NCBI GenBank assembly: GCA_945871455.1
Contig: CAMBXJ010000295.1
Location: forward strand, 1-5,895
Reading direction: 5' to 3'
Length of the DNA: 5,895 nt
Source of the DNA: Asaia bogorensis
GTDB taxonomy: Bacteria > Pseudomonadota > Alphaproteobacteria > Acetobacterales > Acetobacteraceae
Shown here: positions 5,877-5,895 of the stretch, in pieces
How the letters are laid out: each line of letters begins with the position of its first letter
How positions within the stretch are numbered: the first letter of the stretch is position 1
Notes under the pieces: model-generated
Seen by the model: the letters and a program-made list of their open reading frames with translations, nothing else
What the model was told of the DNA's origin: nothing
Databases searched by the model: none
Made by a program: the position numbers and the translations under genes

Positions 5877-5895
5877 CCCGGCCACGAATTCAGCA

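Overview
The window reads as GC-rich chromosomal DNA from an alphaproteobacterium. The order purC-purS-purQ-purL followed by a short BolA-family gene and a monothiol glutaredoxin is an arrangement I know from alphaproteobacterial genomes. Rhodospirillales or a close relative is my best guess, but no rRNA or other phylogenetic marker is present to settle it.

Layout. Bases 1-276 carry no gene I can support. They hold a nearly perfect 72-nt hairpin (22-93), several smaller GC-rich hairpins, a weak candidate promoter and the purC ribosome binding site. Bases 277-1280 hold purC and purS, which overlap by 4 nt. Bases 1281-1514 are a gap inside the pur cluster that contains a 35+35-nt inverted repeat. 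Bases 1515-4402 hold purQ and purL, overlapping by 1 nt. A BolA-like gene (4407-4640) starts 4 nt after purL, and a CGFS glutaredoxin gene (4686-5024) follows. Bases 5025-5532 are non-coding: a 17-bp tandem repeat that begins inside the end of the glutaredoxin gene, a terminator-like hairpin, and two palindromic elements, one inside the other. A small, unrecognised membrane protein gene on the minus strand (5533-5841) converges on this region. Bases 5842-5895 would be its promoter region.

How the genes work together. PurS, PurQ and the small-type PurL are the three parts of formylglycinamide ribonucleotide amidotransferase: PurQ releases ammonia from glutamine, PurL uses it with ATP to make FGAM, and PurS bridges the two. 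PurC makes SAICAR later in the same purine pathway. BolA-family proteins and CGFS glutaredoxins form [2Fe-2S]-bridged pairs in iron-sulfur trafficking and iron sensing. Their genes appear to share the pur transcript.

I see no new enzymatic or defence system here. What deserves a second look is the repeat content: three related palindromic elements with covarying stems and a constant GCAG loop, one of them separating purS from purQ; the tandem repeat grown from the 3' end of the glutaredoxin gene; and the large hairpin ahead of purC.
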